Assembly: GCA_009929375.1 (NCBI GenBank)
Contig: SAAO01000029.1
Coordinates: forward strand, 1 to 61,296
DNA from: Bacteroidia bacterium
GTDB taxonomy: Bacteria > Bacteroidota > Bacteroidia > Bacteroidales > Paludibacteraceae
DNA: 61,296 nucleotides
Direction: 5' to 3'
This document shows, piece by piece, positions 8,511 through 16,316 of the stretch. Under the pieces are notes generated by a model, which saw only the letters and a program-made list of their open reading frames with translations, was not told the origin of the DNA and ran no database searches. Within the stretch, counting starts at the first letter, position 1. Every line of letters begins with the position of its first letter. The translations under genes were made by a program, and so were the position numbers.

Positions 8511-9668
8511 TCAGGGAATTGTAACACTCATTTGTGGCACAGCGCCATCGGTTTTATAGTTGGCAGTTGCACCGCTTCCGGTGTAACCGTAAATTTTAAA
8601 ATAATATGTTCCGGCGCTTAGGTTTGTAAACCAAACCTGTTGCACTCCGGCGTTTACATTTTTGTCGGAATTGCTATCGGAATAACTTACGCCATCCGTT
8701 GGTACAGCAATATCTTCAAATCCTGTTGCACTCATGCGTATCAGATATTTCTCCGGTGCAATAGCTCCGGTCGCATCTGTCCATTGCAGCTTAACATTAC
8801 GAGCCGAAAATGCAGTAGGATAATTAGCCGGCTCTGCACTTCCACTTTGTCCTACACCCCAAATGCTGTAAACATATTCCGGATGATCGATAAAAGGGTT
8901 GCGGTTTCCTTGTATGCCATATACCGCATCGTTGCGGGCAGTTTCTTTGGCCGAAACCGGGTCGGCTACATGCCATTCGCCCAGCATGTTGAGGAACCAT
9001 GTTTCGAAAGCAGGAAAAGCAGTGCCATTGAGTACCGCATCGCCATTGGAGTCGTACTTCTCCCAGCCGGCAATTACATTTTCGTAGCGTGTGGCCATGT
9101 AAAAATATGTGCGTGCAAAGTCGCCTTTGAAATCGTCGATAGGTTCAAACACTGCGCCCGAAAAGCCGGGATAAGTGTTTGTGCCTTTTTTGCTTCCGTT
9201 TTGCGATGTCCAATCAGGATTGCTTACTTCTCCGAAAGGAAGATTTCCGCGTTGTCCGTTTACATAACCATCGGTGGGGTAAAGGTGGAAAAGATCGCTG
9301 TACATGGGTGTGGCATCGTTAAACCAACTTTTGGGGAATGAGTGCTCACGGTTGTAGCAGCTGTTTTCGCCTGAGTAATTACCGCACTGATCGCTGATAA
9401 ATGTAAACTCATAAGGTGGAGTGCTATTTGGAATGTCCGAATACATATCCCATACTTTTCCGTTGCTTTTCGCATCGGTGGTCTGAAAATCAGTCCATAG
9501 TTGTGCATACGAACGTTCGGTATGACCATTAATTATATTGTAAAGTTGTGTTTTAAGAGTCGCGCCGCTTCCTGTGGCTGTAGTATAGTAACCCGAAGGA
9601 ATGGCGGCATAGGCGATTGCTGATACAATGTATAAGAATACAAACAGAGAAAAACGTTTTAATGTCAT
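8511..9668 (-). CDS. Secreted endonuclease I family nuclease with Fn3 module
   Basis: 385 aa from ATG at 9668 (MTLKRFSLFVFLYIVSAIAY, a clean signal peptide); the longer frame to 9701 adds 11 residues that spoil it. The endonuclease I (EndA/NucM) core spans about 25-275, with the metal-binding motif NREHSFPKSWF and the following HLYPTDGYVNGQRGNLPFG and GDFARTYFYMATRY blocks, all typical. A C-terminal fibronectin-like module (about 280-385) ends in SAGTYYFKIYGYTGSGA, as in the neighbouring split protein. It lacks a T9SS domain. Role: extracellular or periplasmic non-specific DNA/RNA cleavage, plausibly nutrient scavenging. Similar C-terminal modules suggest the two neighbours arose by domain exchange. 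Confidence 0.85.
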   Translation of the reverse strand: MTLKRFSLFVFLYIVSAIAYAAIPSGYYTTATGSGATLKTQLYNIINGHTERSYAQLWTDFQTTDAKSNGKVWDMYSDIPNSTPPYEFTFISDQCGNYSGENSCYNREHSFPKSWFNDATPMYSDLFHLYPTDGYVNGQRGNLPFGEVSNPDWTSQNGSKKGTNTYPGFSGAVFEPIDDFKGDFARTYFYMATRYENVIAGWEKYDSNGDAVLNGTAFPAFETWFLNMLGEWHVADPVSAKETARNDAVYGIQGNRNPFIDHPEYVYSIWGVGQSGSAEPANYPTAFSARNVKLQWTDATGAIAPEKYLIRMSATGFEDIAVPTDGVSYSDSNSDKNVNAGVQQVWFTNLSAGTYYFKIYGYTGSGATANYKTDGAVPQMSVTIP

Positions 9669-9736
9669 GTTTATTCTATTTATTATTGTGTCCGAATTCA
9701 AATTGTTAACTGCATGGGCTTTCGGATTCTTTCCGC

Positions 9737-9744
9737 CAAAGTTA
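9737..9744 (-). promoter_or_regulatory. Candidate -7 element of the endonuclease I gene
   Basis: The minus strand reads TAACTTTG, matching TAnnTTTG, about 70 bases before the start codon at 9668. The -33 element is poor. The rest of the gap 9745-9965 is AT-rich and shows nothing else that can be supported. Confidence 0.4.
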
Positions 9745-9966
9745 TTTTTATTTCTTTATATTAAAGATTGTTGCCTGTGAAAATACGATTAAAAATAATA
9801 TTAACCTTGTTTGAGAATGAAAAAGGTCTCAAATATATGAAAACAAATTTAATAAACCAAACATAATTTATAGTTTTTTTTCTACAATTTGAAAGTGGTT
9901 CGACCGGGGCTGTTGCTTTGTATCTATCGGCTGAACGGTATTTCCGGTCTGACGATAAAAAGCAAA

Positions 9967-10004
9967 AAAAAAAGTCACCCGAAATATATCGGATGACTTT
10001 TTTT
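9967..10004 (-). terminator. tsf: Terminator of the rplM-rpsI-rpsB-tsf operon
   Basis: A stem AAAGTCATCCGA / TCGGGTGACTTT with a short loop, flanked by long A and T runs, 41 bases after the tsf stop. It looks usable from both strands. Confidence 0.85.
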
Positions 10005-10044
10005 ATATGATTAAATCTTACGCTCCCTGAGGAGAATGATAGGC

Positions 10045-11043
10045 TTACTCCTGGTTCAATGTAACGCGTTTCAGAGCCACGCAGGTGTATTGTTTTTTAG
10101 CAAGCAGTTCTTTTACTGTAATTTTTCCAGCTTCTTCGCCACCACCTTCGTATTTTTGTTCCAAAAGGGTGTATTCTTTGAAGAATTTTGCCATACGTCC
10201 GGCTGCAATGCTGTTTACTCTCTGTTCAGGTAAGCTGGCCGATTTTTCAGCAGCTACAGTTGCTTTAATTTCGCGGGCTTTAGCTGCGTCTTCAGCAGTG
10301 ATCCAGCCTTTTACCATATTCGATTCAATATGGTCGTCGGTATCCACGTGGGCTGGGTTGATGCCGGCTTTTTTCAAAGCCACTTCCACTTCCTTAGCCA
10401 CAAGTTCTGTTTTGGTTTTTTCGATAGCTACAGAAAGCTCGTTGTCTTTAATTTTCTGAGGAACAGAAGCTTCGTCGATAGCTACAGGCGACATTGCAGC
10501 AATGTGCATAGCTACACCACGAATGGTTTCGTACTCAGCACCTTCTTCGGCAAATGCTACTAAGCTTACCAGCTTGTTTCCCGGGTGAATGTAAGCTGCA
10601 GTCGAACCACCTTCTACAAATTCGTAGTAGTTCAATTCCATTTTTTCACCGGTTACACCCGAACGATCGGTCACGAGTTCGGCCACTGTTCGGCCATCGA
10701 TTACCAAAGCTTTCACTTCGTCGAGCGATTTTGCTTTAGCTGCCATAGCTGCATCAAGTATTGATTTTGTCAGCGCTACGAAATCAGCATTTTTAGCTAC
10801 GAAGTCGGTTTCGCATTTTAAAGCGATAAGGGCTGCAAAACCGTCAACAGCTGCACCTAACACGCAACCTTCTGAAGCTTCACGGTCGCTGCGTTTTGCG
10901 GCTACAGCCTGTCCTTTTTTACGAATAATTTCAATTGCTTTTTCGAAATCGTTTTCTGCCTCAATAAGGGCATTCTTGCAGTCCATCATACCGGCTCCGG
11001 TCATGGTGCGCAATTTCGAAATATCTGCCATTGTTACTGCCAT
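10045..11043 (-). CDS. tsf: Translation elongation factor Ts
   Basis: 332 aa. EF-Ts is the guanine nucleotide exchange factor that recycles EF-Tu-GDP in the cytoplasm. The N-terminal UBA-like domain (MADISKLRTMTGAGMMDCKNAL) is diagnostic. The core motif appears as CETDFVAKNADFVAL near residue 80. The length matches the long Bacteroidetes form (about 330 aa against about 280 in E. coli). Last gene of the rplM-rpsI-rpsB-tsf operon. It lies 139 bases after rpsB across a spacer that contains an inverted TTTACCATTTAC repeat, so its expression could be partly uncoupled. Confidence 0.97.
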   Translation of the reverse strand: MAVTMADISKLRTMTGAGMMDCKNALIEAENDFEKAIEIIRKKGQAVAAKRSDREASEGCVLGAAVDGFAALIALKCETDFVAKNADFVALTKSILDAAMAAKAKSLDEVKALVIDGRTVAELVTDRSGVTGEKMELNYYEFVEGGSTAAYIHPGNKLVSLVAFAEEGAEYETIRGVAMHIAAMSPVAIDEASVPQKIKDNELSVAIEKTKTELVAKEVEVALKKAGINPAHVDTDDHIESNMVKGWITAEDAAKAREIKATVAAEKSASLPEQRVNSIAAGRMAKFFKEYTLLEQKYEGGGEEAGKITVKELLAKKQYTCVALKRVTLNQE

Positions 11044-11089
11044 AATATTCTTATTTTGTAGAATTTTTATAATTTGATTTATTTACTAT

Positions 11090-11166
11090 TTGGCAATTTA
11101 CCATTTACTATTTGCTGACCTGCGAATTTAATCGCATTTCTACAAATTTGTAAATGGTAAATACTA
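11090..11166. repeat. Inverted ATTTACCATTTAC spacer repeat between rpsB and tsf
   Basis: CAATTTACCATTTACTATTT at 11,094-11,113 faces AAATGGTAAATACTAAAATTG at 11,150-11,172, giving a long imperfect stem. A related word pair lies in the next spacer (12,139-12,210). No U-run follows, so it is a spacer palindrome, not a clear terminator. Confidence 0.6.
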
Positions 11167-11182
11167 AAATTGTCAATGACAA

Positions 11183-12019
11183 TTATTCCTCGTCTTCTTT
11201 AACGACTTTTTTCAGTACGTTAGCGTTCAGAGCTTCTTCGTCTTCTTTCTGAGTACGTGGACGTTTTGCAACGCGCGATTTTTTCTCTTTCACTACAGGA
11301 GCTTCTGCAGCTTCAGTGTCAACTTTTTCAACTTTACGTTCTTCGAGGCCTTCCTGAATGGCTTCCACCATGGCACCAAGAATCACGTCAACTGATTTTG
11401 TGGCATCGTCGTTTGCAGGGATTACGAAATCAATTCCGTTAGGATTTGAGTTAGTATCCACGATTCCGAATACAGGAATACCCAGACGCTGAGCTTCTTT
11501 AACCGCAATGTGTTCTTTCATTACGTCAACTACGAAAAGAGCAGAAGGCAGACGGGTAAGGTCGGCAATCGAACCAAGGTTCTTTTCGAGTTTTTCGCGC
11601 TGACGGGCAATTTGAAGTTTTTCACGTTTCGAAATGTTATCGAAAGTGCCATCGGTAGTCATTTTGTCGATGGTGGTCATTTTCTTCACGGCCTTGCGGA
11701 TAGTTGGGAAGTTGGTGAGCATACCACCGGCCCAACGCTCAGTAATATAAGGCATGGCTACCTGTTGTGCTCTTTCGGCAACCACATCTTTGGCTTGTTT
11801 TTTAGTAGCTACAAAAAGTACTTTGCGGCCTGATTTGGCTATTTGTTTCAATGCAGCGGCAGCTTCATCGATTTTTACCACAGTTTTGTGAAGATCGATG
11901 ATGTGGATATCGTTGCGCTCCATGAAAATATAGGGAGCCATGGCAGGATTCCATTTGCGTTTGAGGTGACCAAAGTGACAGCCAGCCTCTAAAAGTTGTT
12001 CAAAATTTGTTCTTGACAT
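11183..12019 (-). CDS. rpsB: 30S ribosomal protein S2
   Basis: 278 aa from ATG at 12,019 (MSRTNFEQLLEAGCHFGH), the conserved start in Bacteroidetes; the frame is open 20 codons further but that extension is not S2-like. Diagnostic blocks: GCHFGHLKRKWNPAMAPYIF, FVATKKQAKDVV, ERWAGGMLTNFPTIR and GIVDTNSNPNGIDFVIPAND. The tail after residue 230 is charged (KEKKSRVAKRPRTQKEDEE), as is usual in this phylum. Third gene of the ribosomal operon. Binds 16S rRNA and S1 at the platform side of the small subunit. Confidence 0.98.
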   Translation of the reverse strand: MSRTNFEQLLEAGCHFGHLKRKWNPAMAPYIFMERNDIHIIDLHKTVVKIDEAAAALKQIAKSGRKVLFVATKKQAKDVVAERAQQVAMPYITERWAGGMLTNFPTIRKAVKKMTTIDKMTTDGTFDNISKREKLQIARQREKLEKNLGSIADLTRLPSALFVVDVMKEHIAVKEAQRLGIPVFGIVDTNSNPNGIDFVIPANDDATKSVDVILGAMVEAIQEGLEERKVEKVDTEAAEAPVVKEKKSRVAKRPRTQKEDEEALNANVLKKVVKEDEE

Positions 12020-12138
12020 TTTGTTTTTGTTAATTTGTTTACTTTCTTCTTTTTTAGAATTCAATTCGCAGGTAGCCATCCAGTGTCTATGAGTCCTGTG
12101 AATTTAGATACTAAACTAAACCATTGATTATTTATTCA

Positions 12139-12210
12139 TTTACCATTTACTATATAGCGTTTAAGCCACATGAAAAAATGGTAAATTGTAAATTGATAAA
12201 TGGTAAATAA
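12139..12210. repeat. Inverted CATTTACCATTTAC spacer repeat between rpsI and rpsB
   Basis: CATTTACCATTTACTAT (12,139-12,155) faces ATGGTAAATTGTAAATTGAT and ATAAATGGTAAATAAT (12,178-12,212). It is the same word as in the rpsB-tsf spacer, so two neighbouring operon spacers carry the same repeat family. Confidence 0.6.
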
Positions 12211-12212
12211 TA

Positions 12213-12599
12213 TTAGCGTTTCGAGAACTGGAATCTCTTGCGTGCTTTTGGTTGTCCCGGTTTTTTACGTTCCACTTCGCGTGGGTCGCGGGTCATAAAT
12301 CCTTCAGCTTTCAGAGCCGGTTTGTCTTCCGGGTTGATTTTTACCAATGCACGTGCAATGGCAAGGCGCAATGCTTCTGATTGTCCTTTAAATCCACCAC
12401 CATCGAGGTTTACTTTGATGTCATATTTTTCGGCAACACCTAATTTGTTCAGCGGTTGTTTAACCACATACTGCAAAAGGGGTGATGGAAAATAAACTTC
12501 GAGATCACGCTTGTTGATGGTGATTTTTCCGCTTCCTTCGCTTACGAAAACACGGGCTACAGCCGCTTTTCTTCTTCCTAGGGCATTTGTTACTTCCAT
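12213..12599 (-). CDS. rpsI: 30S ribosomal protein S9
   Basis: 128 aa, the normal length. Conserved S9 features: NALGRRKAAVARV at the N-terminus, GGGFKGQSEALRLAIARAL in the middle and the basic C-terminal tail PKARKRFQFSKR that reaches toward the P-site tRNA. Starts five bases after the rplM stop, so the two are translationally linked. Confidence 0.98.
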   Translation of the reverse strand: MEVTNALGRRKAAVARVFVSEGSGKITINKRDLEVYFPSPLLQYVVKQPLNKLGVAEKYDIKVNLDGGGFKGQSEALRLAIARALVKINPEDKPALKAEGFMTRDPREVERKKPGQPKARKRFQFSKR

Positions 12600-12604
12600 A
12601 CTGA

Positions 12605-13060
12605 TTATTTAAGTGTGTTTAAATCGATTTGTTTTGGTTGTTGAGCTTGTTTGTCGTGTTCTGCACCTGCAAATACATAAAGGTTGCCAAGCAATTGAGC
12701 ACCCAGTTTGTTTTTAGGTAACATACCCTTCACCACTTTTTTAATCAGTTTTTCAGGATCTTTTTCCATCAATTTTGCTGGTGTCATTTCGCGCTGACCG
12801 CCGGGATATCCGGTGTGACGAAGATAAACTCTGTCGGTCCATTTGTTACCGGTGAGCTGTACTTTTTCAGCATTGATAATGATCACATTGTCGCCACAAT
12901 CCACGTGAGGAGTGAAGCTTGGTTTGTACTTACCGCGCAAAAGTTTTGCCACTTTCGAGCCCATACGTCCCAATACCAAATCGGTAGCATCCACTACTAC
13001 CCATTCTTTCTGCGCTGTTGCTTTGTTAGCAGAAATGGTTTTATAACTTAACGTATCCAC
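12605..13060 (-). CDS. rplM: 50S ribosomal protein L13
   Basis: 151 aa. Conserved blocks: WVVVDATDLVLGRMGSKVAKLLRGK, HVDCGDNVIIINAEKVQLTG, YLRHTGYPGG and KVVKGMLPKNKLG. L13 is an early assembly protein of the large subunit that binds 23S rRNA. First gene of the operon, preceded by a strong consensus promoter (13,201-13,232) and an untranslated leader of about 135 nt with a stable hairpin, which could serve autoregulation. Confidence 0.98.
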   Translation of the reverse strand: MDTLSYKTISANKATAQKEWVVVDATDLVLGRMGSKVAKLLRGKYKPSFTPHVDCGDNVIIINAEKVQLTGNKWTDRVYLRHTGYPGGQREMTPAKLMEKDPEKLIKKVVKGMLPKNKLGAQLLGNLYVFAGAEHDKQAQQPKQIDLNTLK

Positions 13061-13159
13061 TTTATAAAAATGTTTTTTTAATTAATTAATCGTCGGTTTT
13101 ACAGGCTTTCAATACAATGTTTGAATGAGGCTAATCGGCACAAACACAGAAAGTTTCAA

Positions 13160-13184
13160 CCAGTAAAAACGAACTTTTACACTG
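13160..13184 (-). promoter_or_regulatory. Hairpin in the rplM leader, candidate autoregulatory element
   Basis: The minus strand reads CCAGTGTAAAA, loop GTTCG, TTTTTACTGG: nine pairs with a two-base bulge, about 15-40 nt after the predicted transcription start. L13 operons in other phyla have autoregulatory leaders (RF00555 in Firmicutes). Whether this is an equivalent is inference. Confidence 0.4.
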
Positions 13185-13200
13185 GGATAATAAACGGACT

Positions 13201-13232
13201 GCAAAGATACTGAATTTCTTTTGATTACCAAA
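13201..13232 (-). promoter_or_regulatory. Consensus Bacteroidetes promoter of rplM operon
   Basis: The minus strand has TTTG (13,229-13,232), exactly 19 nt, then TATCTTTG (in 13,201-13,209). This is a full match to the phylum's housekeeping promoter (TTTG-N19-TAnnTTTG). Confidence 0.85.
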
Positions 13233-13254
13233 TACATGCAGTAAAAAAAGTTTT

Positions 13255-13425
13255 TCGTGTTTTGTGTTTCGCGTTTTGCGTTTCGCGTTTCGCGTTTCAA
13301 AGATTCGAGTTTCATGGTTTCAGAGTTTCAGGTTTCAATTTGAAAATCCGCCACGGCGGACAAGTTTTGAGATTTGAATATTATCCACAGATTACACAGA
13401 TTAGCACAGAGGAATTTGAAACATT
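13255..13425. repeat. Low-complexity spacer: GCGTTTC words, GTTTCAGA words, ACACAGATTA words
   Basis: Positions 13,260-13,303 repeat GTTTCGC/GTTTTGC. Positions 13,308-13,338 carry GTTTCAGA words. Positions 13,382-13,412 read CCACAGATTACACAGATTAGCACAGAGG. A 68-aa reading frame across part of this spacer is a product of the repeats, not a gene. Confidence 0.7.
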
Positions 13426-13445
13426 TGTCCTTCGTCTTTGGTCTT

Positions 13446-13553
13446 AATTCGATAAAAAAAAGAGCAAGCGACCAACTGCCACTTGCTCCTTTCTTACTTT
13501 CTTACCTCTTACTTTCTTACCTCTTACCTTCTTACCTCTTACTTTCTGCAAAA
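13446..13553 (-). terminator. Composite microsatellite plus terminator element, copy A
   Basis: On the minus strand: GTAAGAGGTAAGAAA words (13,553 down to about 13,492), then GGAGCAAGTGGC, then GGTCGCTTGCTC and eight T. GAGCAAGYG pairs with CGCTTGCTC. It begins right after the stop of the metallopeptidase gene. A second copy with the same layout and nearly the same stem lies after lysA (22,511-22,566). Confidence 0.75.
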
Positions 13554-13555
13554 GA

Positions 13556-14236
13556 TCAGTCTCTTCTTCCCAAAAACATTAAAATATAGTAAACCAGTGT
13601 TGCCAGCGATCCGAGTGCAGCTACCACATAAGTATACGCAGCTGATTTAAGGGCGTCGCGGGCGGGTCCGTTTGTTTCGTAATTGGTGATACCTGCATTG
13701 CTCAGCCATGCAAGGGCACGACTACTGGCATTGATTTCCACCGGCAGAGTGATAAAGCTAAACAGTGTGGTAGTGGCGAACAGGATAATACCTGCAAGCA
13801 TTAGTTGCGGAAATGATTCAAGCAAAATAATACCTGCGAGCAAAACCCACTGCATCCAGTTTGAAGCAAAACTAACCACGGGGACCAGTTTCGAACGCAT
13901 GGTGAGTGGCGCGTAAGCTGTGGCATGTTGTACAGCATGTCCGCATTCGTGCGCAGCTACTGCAGCGGCAGCTACCGAGTTCGATGCATAAACGCCTTCG
14001 CTCAGGTTAACCGTTTTGGTCAGCGGATTGTAGTGGTCGGTAAGTTGTCCGGGTGTGGAGATCACCTTCACATCGTAAATGCCATTGTCGCGCAGCATTT
14101 TTTCGGCGACCTCACGTCCGGTCATACCATATGCCAACGGTATTTTTGAATACTTTTTAAATTTCGATTGTAAATTGGCTGATACAGCCCAGCTGATAAG
14201 CGCAAATACTCCGAAAATGATATAAATTCCCATCAT
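13556..14236 (-). CDS. YugP-type neutral zinc metallopeptidase
   Basis: 226 aa, normal length for the Zn_peptidase_2 (YugP) family. The zinc motif HECGHAVQH lies near residue 93, preceded by the conserved LTDHYNPLTKTVNLSEGVY segment. Membrane segments flank it: residues 3-20 at the N-terminus, about 130-175, and 200-220 at the C-terminus. Probably an inner-membrane protease of unknown substrate. Single gene; the frame ends three bases before the copy A repeat/terminator element. Confidence 0.85.
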   Translation of the reverse strand: MMGIYIIFGVFALISWAVSANLQSKFKKYSKIPLAYGMTGREVAEKMLRDNGIYDVKVISTPGQLTDHYNPLTKTVNLSEGVYASNSVAAAAVAAHECGHAVQHATAYAPLTMRSKLVPVVSFASNWMQWVLLAGIILLESFPQLMLAGIILFATTTLFSFITLPVEINASSRALAWLSNAGITNYETNGPARDALKSAAYTYVVAALGSLATLVYYILMFLGRRD

Positions 14237-14354
14237 GACTTTTTTCTGTTTTTAAAATTATACTTTTTCCTTGTCAAAATCTCTGCCAATCGGTTATACT
14301 GACAGAATGTCGGATTTTGCAGGATATAACAGATGATGGCGTATTTCTGTTCGA

Positions 14355-14392
14355 TACAAAAAAGTCATCCGAATTAATCCGGATGACTTTCT
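14355..14392 (-). terminator. Terminator of fur-purA
   Basis: AAAGTCATCCG / CGGATGACTTT with a short AATTA-type loop and a T6 run on the minus strand, about 45 bases after the purA stop. Confidence 0.85.
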
Positions 14393-14410
14393 TATGTTGC
14401 ACGCATCATT

Positions 14411-14431
14411 CCCCTTTAGGGGTTAGGGGTG
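14411..14431. repeat. CCCCTAACCCCTAAAGGGG element
   Basis: On the minus strand CCCCTAACCCCTAAAGGGG sits between the purA stop and its terminator. CCCCTTTAGGGG can form a hairpin. This word is common in Bacteroidetes intergenic DNA as far as I remember. Confidence 0.55.
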
Positions 14432-14433
14432 TT

Positions 14434-15696
14434 TTATTCTCTTATAATTGTCTGTGCACGGTCGGGACCTACGGATACAATTTTAATAGGCACTTCCAGC
14501 TCTTCTTCGAGGAAGCTCAGGTAAGCGTTGAATTCTTCAGGGAATTCATCTTCCGATTGCATTTTTGTCATGTCTGTTTTCCAGCCCGGCATTTCCACAT
14601 ATACAGGTTCTGCACCATCGTTCAGGTCGAAGGGGAAGTTTTCGGTTTCTACGCCATCGATTTTATAGGCCACACAGGCTTTGATGGTTTCGAAAGTATC
14701 CATTACGTCGCTTTTCATCATGATAAGCTGGGTAACGCCATTGATCATGACCGCATATTTTAGGGCTACAAGGTCAATCCAGCCACAACGACGGGGGCGA
14801 CCTGTTACAGAACCGAATTCGAAACCGATTTTACGCATCTGATCACCTGTTTCGTCAAAGAGTTCAGTAGGGAATGGTCCGCTACCCACGCGGGTACAGT
14901 ATGCTTTGAAAATTCCGTACACTTCGCCGATATTGCGGGGAGCTACACCAAGACCTGTACAGGCTCCTGCGCAAATTGTATTCGAAGAGGTTACAAACGG
15001 GTACGAGCCAAAGTCAATGTCGAGCATAGTACCCTGAGCACCTTCTGCAAGTACTTTTTTGTCAGCTTTCAGTGCATCGTTTATAAAATGTTCACTGTCG
15101 ATTAGTTCAAAACGTTTGATAGTTTCAATGCCGGCAAACCACTCTTTTTCGAGTGTTTCCAAATCGTAACTGAAGTCGTATTGTTTCAGAATGTCGAGGT
15201 GACGACTTACAGCAGTTTTATATTTAGCATCGAAATTATGGAGTAAATCACCTACGCGCAGGCCGTTGCGGCTTACCTTGTCGGTGTAAGTCGGACCGAT
15301 ACCTTTACCTGTGGTGCCGATTTTTCCTTCTCCTTTTGCCGATTCGTAAGCAGCATCGAGCAGACGGTGTGTAGGAAGAATCAAATGGGCTTTTTTCGAA
15401 ATCTTCAGGCGTTCGGTGAGCGGGTGTCCCGAAGCTTCGAGGGCTTCAATTTCGGCTTTGAACAATGCAGGGTCAAGTACCACGCCATTGCCGATTACAT
15501 TTGCTTTTCCACCCTGAAAAATTCCGGAAGGAATTGAACGAAGTACGAATTTTTTGCCTTCGAACTCAAGTGTGTGTCCGGCATTGGGGCCACCCTGAAA
15601 ACGTGTTACCAAATCGTAACCGGGCGTAAGTACGTCCACTACTTTTCCTTTTCCTTCGTCGCCCCACTGGAGGCCTAATAAAACATCTACTTTCAT
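14434..15696 (-). CDS. purA: Adenylosuccinate synthase
   Basis: 420 aa. Makes adenylosuccinate from IMP, aspartate and GTP, the first committed step to AMP. The N-terminal P-loop VLLGLQWGDEGKGKVVD is diagnostic, with the catalytic Asp in GDEGKGK. Further conserved blocks: GGPNAGHT, GTTGKGIGPTYTDK, GAQGTMLDIDFGSYPFVTSSN and GRPRRCGWID. Length is normal. Starts 27 bases after the fur-family gene and probably shares its transcript. Confidence 0.97.
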   Translation of the reverse strand: MKVDVLLGLQWGDEGKGKVVDVLTPGYDLVTRFQGGPNAGHTLEFEGKKFVLRSIPSGIFQGGKANVIGNGVVLDPALFKAEIEALEASGHPLTERLKISKKAHLILPTHRLLDAAYESAKGEGKIGTTGKGIGPTYTDKVSRNGLRVGDLLHNFDAKYKTAVSRHLDILKQYDFSYDLETLEKEWFAGIETIKRFELIDSEHFINDALKADKKVLAEGAQGTMLDIDFGSYPFVTSSNTICAGACTGLGVAPRNIGEVYGIFKAYCTRVGSGPFPTELFDETGDQMRKIGFEFGSVTGRPRRCGWIDLVALKYAVMINGVTQLIMMKSDVMDTFETIKACVAYKIDGVETENFPFDLNDGAEPVYVEMPGWKTDMTKMQSEDEFPEEFNAYLSFLEEELEVPIKIVSVGPDRAQTIIRE

Positions 15697-15723
15697 GTGT
15701 GAAAATTGTTTCTATGTTGTATA

Positions 15724-16182
15724 CTATTGTTTCTGTTTAATCAGTAACTGGCATTTTTTGCACAGACCGTAAAGATAGAGTGAATAATGTGAACTTTCGA
15801 AACCACTGAAGGATTTCGACTGTATGACTGTTCGTATTTTTTTGTCCGAAAACTCTTTTACCGAACCACATTTTGTACAAACCAGATGATGATGAATGCT
15901 GTTGCCAAAAGTTTTTTCGAATTGTGAAGTTTGTCCAGCAAAGGGGTGTTTTACTATCAGGCCGCAATCGAGCAATAATTCCATGGTGTTGTACACGGTG
16001 GCCAGACTTACGCGATAGTCTTTTTGCATATGGTTGTATAGCGATTCGGCATCGAAATGTCCTTCGTTGTCAAAAATCTGTTTCAGAATGGCAAAGCGCT
16101 CGGGTGTTTTGCGGTGTTTTTTTTGTTGTAAATAGTTTGTGAAAACCTCCCTTACAGCTTCGAATGTGAGTTCTTCTTTCAT
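15724..16182 (-). CDS. Fur-family transcriptional regulator
   Basis: 152 aa from ATG at 16,182 (MKEELTFEAVREVF); the frame extends 22 codons upstream but without family similarity. An N-terminal winged helix (KKHRKTPERFAILKQIF ... VSLATVYNTMELLLDCGLI) is followed by the dimer/metal domain with HHHLVCTKCGSVKEF and a second Cys pair, GLCKKCQ, that would bind structural zinc. Fur, PerR and Zur cannot be separated with confidence here. Metal-dependent repressor; sits directly ahead of purA, an uncommon pairing to my knowledge. Confidence 0.88.
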   Translation of the reverse strand: MKEELTFEAVREVFTNYLQQKKHRKTPERFAILKQIFDNEGHFDAESLYNHMQKDYRVSLATVYNTMELLLDCGLIVKHPFAGQTSQFEKTFGNSIHHHLVCTKCGSVKEFSDKKIRTVIQSKSFSGFESSHYSLYLYGLCKKCQLLIKQKQ

Positions 16183-16282
16183 TCGGGAATAATTGTTTTT
16201 TTGTAGTACGGAATCAGAATGTGATATTTTCAGTCTGTAGGTCCGCATTCATGCTCGTTTCATGATATTCTCCAAACACCTG

Positions 16283-16290
16283 CAAAAATA
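16283..16290 (-). promoter_or_regulatory. Candidate -7 element before the Fur-family gene
   Basis: The minus strand reads TATTTTTG, matching TAnnTTTG, about 100 bases before the start at 16,182. No convincing -33 is seen. Confidence 0.35.
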
Positions 16291-16316
16291 CAAAAAAATG
16301 AGCAATTTCTTATATA

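Noticed and set aside
13109-13315. 68-aa minus-strand frame
   Set aside because: It consists of translated GTTTCGC-type repeats (ETRNAKRETQN) and the rplM promoter and leader; no gene features.
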